Shown one piece after another: positions 63,758 through 64,000 of a DNA stretch of 64,000 bases. Below the pieces are notes generated by a model. It was given only the letters and a program-made list of their open reading frames with translations, did no database searches and was not told where the DNA came from. The translations under genes and the position numbers were made by a program. This stretch comes from Cellvibrionaceae bacterium (GTDB taxonomy: Bacteria; Pseudomonadota; Gammaproteobacteria; Pseudomonadales; Cellvibrionaceae). Every line of letters starts with the position of its first letter. The stretch's first letter is position 1. The stretch covers positions 124,001-188,000 of the forward strand of contig JAGKWU010000004.1 of NCBI GenBank assembly GCA_021151695.1, in the 5' to 3' direction.

Positions 63758-64000
63758 TCAAGCGTAAGCTTTTTCAACAGCGTTTTGCGCCAGCGGTTCA
63801 TAGAGCGCCGCGTCGGTGAGATGGCCATCCACAATCTGTATTTGACGATGGGCGCGACGCGCCTGATCCAGATCATGAGTCACCATTAAAATGGTGCACC
63901 CCTGCTGGTTAAGCTCAGCGAGCAACTCCATAACCTGGCGAGCCATTAGCGAATCCAGATTTCCGGTGGGCTCATCCGCCAATAAAATACGCGGCTCGCC
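63758..64000 (-). CDS. ABC transporter ATPase (LolD/MacB type), cut by window end
   Basis: The C-terminal 80 residues of the nucleotide-binding subunit: GEPRILLADEPTGNLD (Walker B and D-loop), then MVTHDLDQARRAHRQIQIVD with the H-loop His. The frame is open through base 64000, so the start, Walker A and signature motif lie outside. It is the first visible gene of the minus-strand operon with two permeases, regulator and kinase. Confidence 0.92.
   Translation of the reverse strand, partial: GEPRILLADEPTGNLDSLMARQVMELLAELNQQGCTILMVTHDLDQARRAHRQIQIVDGHLTDAALYEPLAQNAVEKAYA

Overview
The window looks like a chromosomal segment of a Cellvibrio-type gammaproteobacterium (Cellvibrionaceae, close to Pseudomonas in gene order). 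The reasons are plant cell-wall enzymes (a CE2-like acetylesterase and a PL10 pectate lyase) together with Pseudomonas-style neighbourhoods: dksA-gluQ-cbrX-cbrA-cbrB-(CrcZ-like RNA)-pcnB-folK-deoxynucleoside kinase-panB, and mrcB beside a TPR lipoprotein of the LpoP type. The organism is inferred from protein recognition only.

Layout. 1-1.7 kb: two SGNH esterases, the first cut by the window edge. 1.8-7.9 kb: RND/MMPL exporter, SelT/W/H-like redox protein, double-FHA membrane protein, inorganic pyrophosphatase and an AmpG-like transporter. 8-25.3 kb, all on the minus strand, is the accessory highlight. Four paralogous small membrane-anchored proteins are followed by a 3636-residue RTX protein and a type I secretion ABC transporter and HlyD adaptor. 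The RTX protein has an N-terminal class 3 lipase domain, about eleven RTX/HCBP-like cassettes, a zincin domain inserted in the middle, Ig-like repeats and a C-terminal secretion region. Each small gene is followed by the start of a toxin gene; three of those starts are short ghosts and only the last continues into the full RTX protein. I read this as a T1SS-secreted polymorphic lipase toxin with an array of immunity genes.

25.7-38.7 kb: a glycosyltransferase with an internal deletion, a repeat protein of unknown role, cysE, a HAD phosphatase, a UMF1 transporter, an M15 peptidase, a TfoX C-terminal-domain protein, a cNMP-binding protein, a probable Fur-controlled small RNA, htpX, an HtrA protease, a Rieske protein, a YqhD-like dehydrogenase and sfsA. 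39-49.9 kb: the conserved dksA to panB block. The 1.2 kb gap between cbrB and pcnB carries a sigma54 promoter, GTTAC/GTAAC repeats and an A-rich RNA with AACAACAA repeats that fits CrcZ, the Hfq/Crc decoy of carbon catabolite repression.

50-57.8 kb: PL10 pectate lyase, an NTF2-like protein, LysE and LspA-like membrane proteins, a 170-bp palindrome-rich element with perfect 22-bp inverted ends, the LpoP-like lipoprotein, PBP1b and a PfkB-family kinase. 57.8-64 kb: a minus-strand operon of MacB-type ABC transporter parts (ATPase cut by the window end, two permeases), an NtrC-type regulator, a histidine kinase and a small membrane protein.

The most unusual systems are the toxin/immunity array with ghost toxin starts, the CrcZ-like RNA, the Fur-box small RNA, and the serial-palindrome elements near 45.9 and 53.6 kb.
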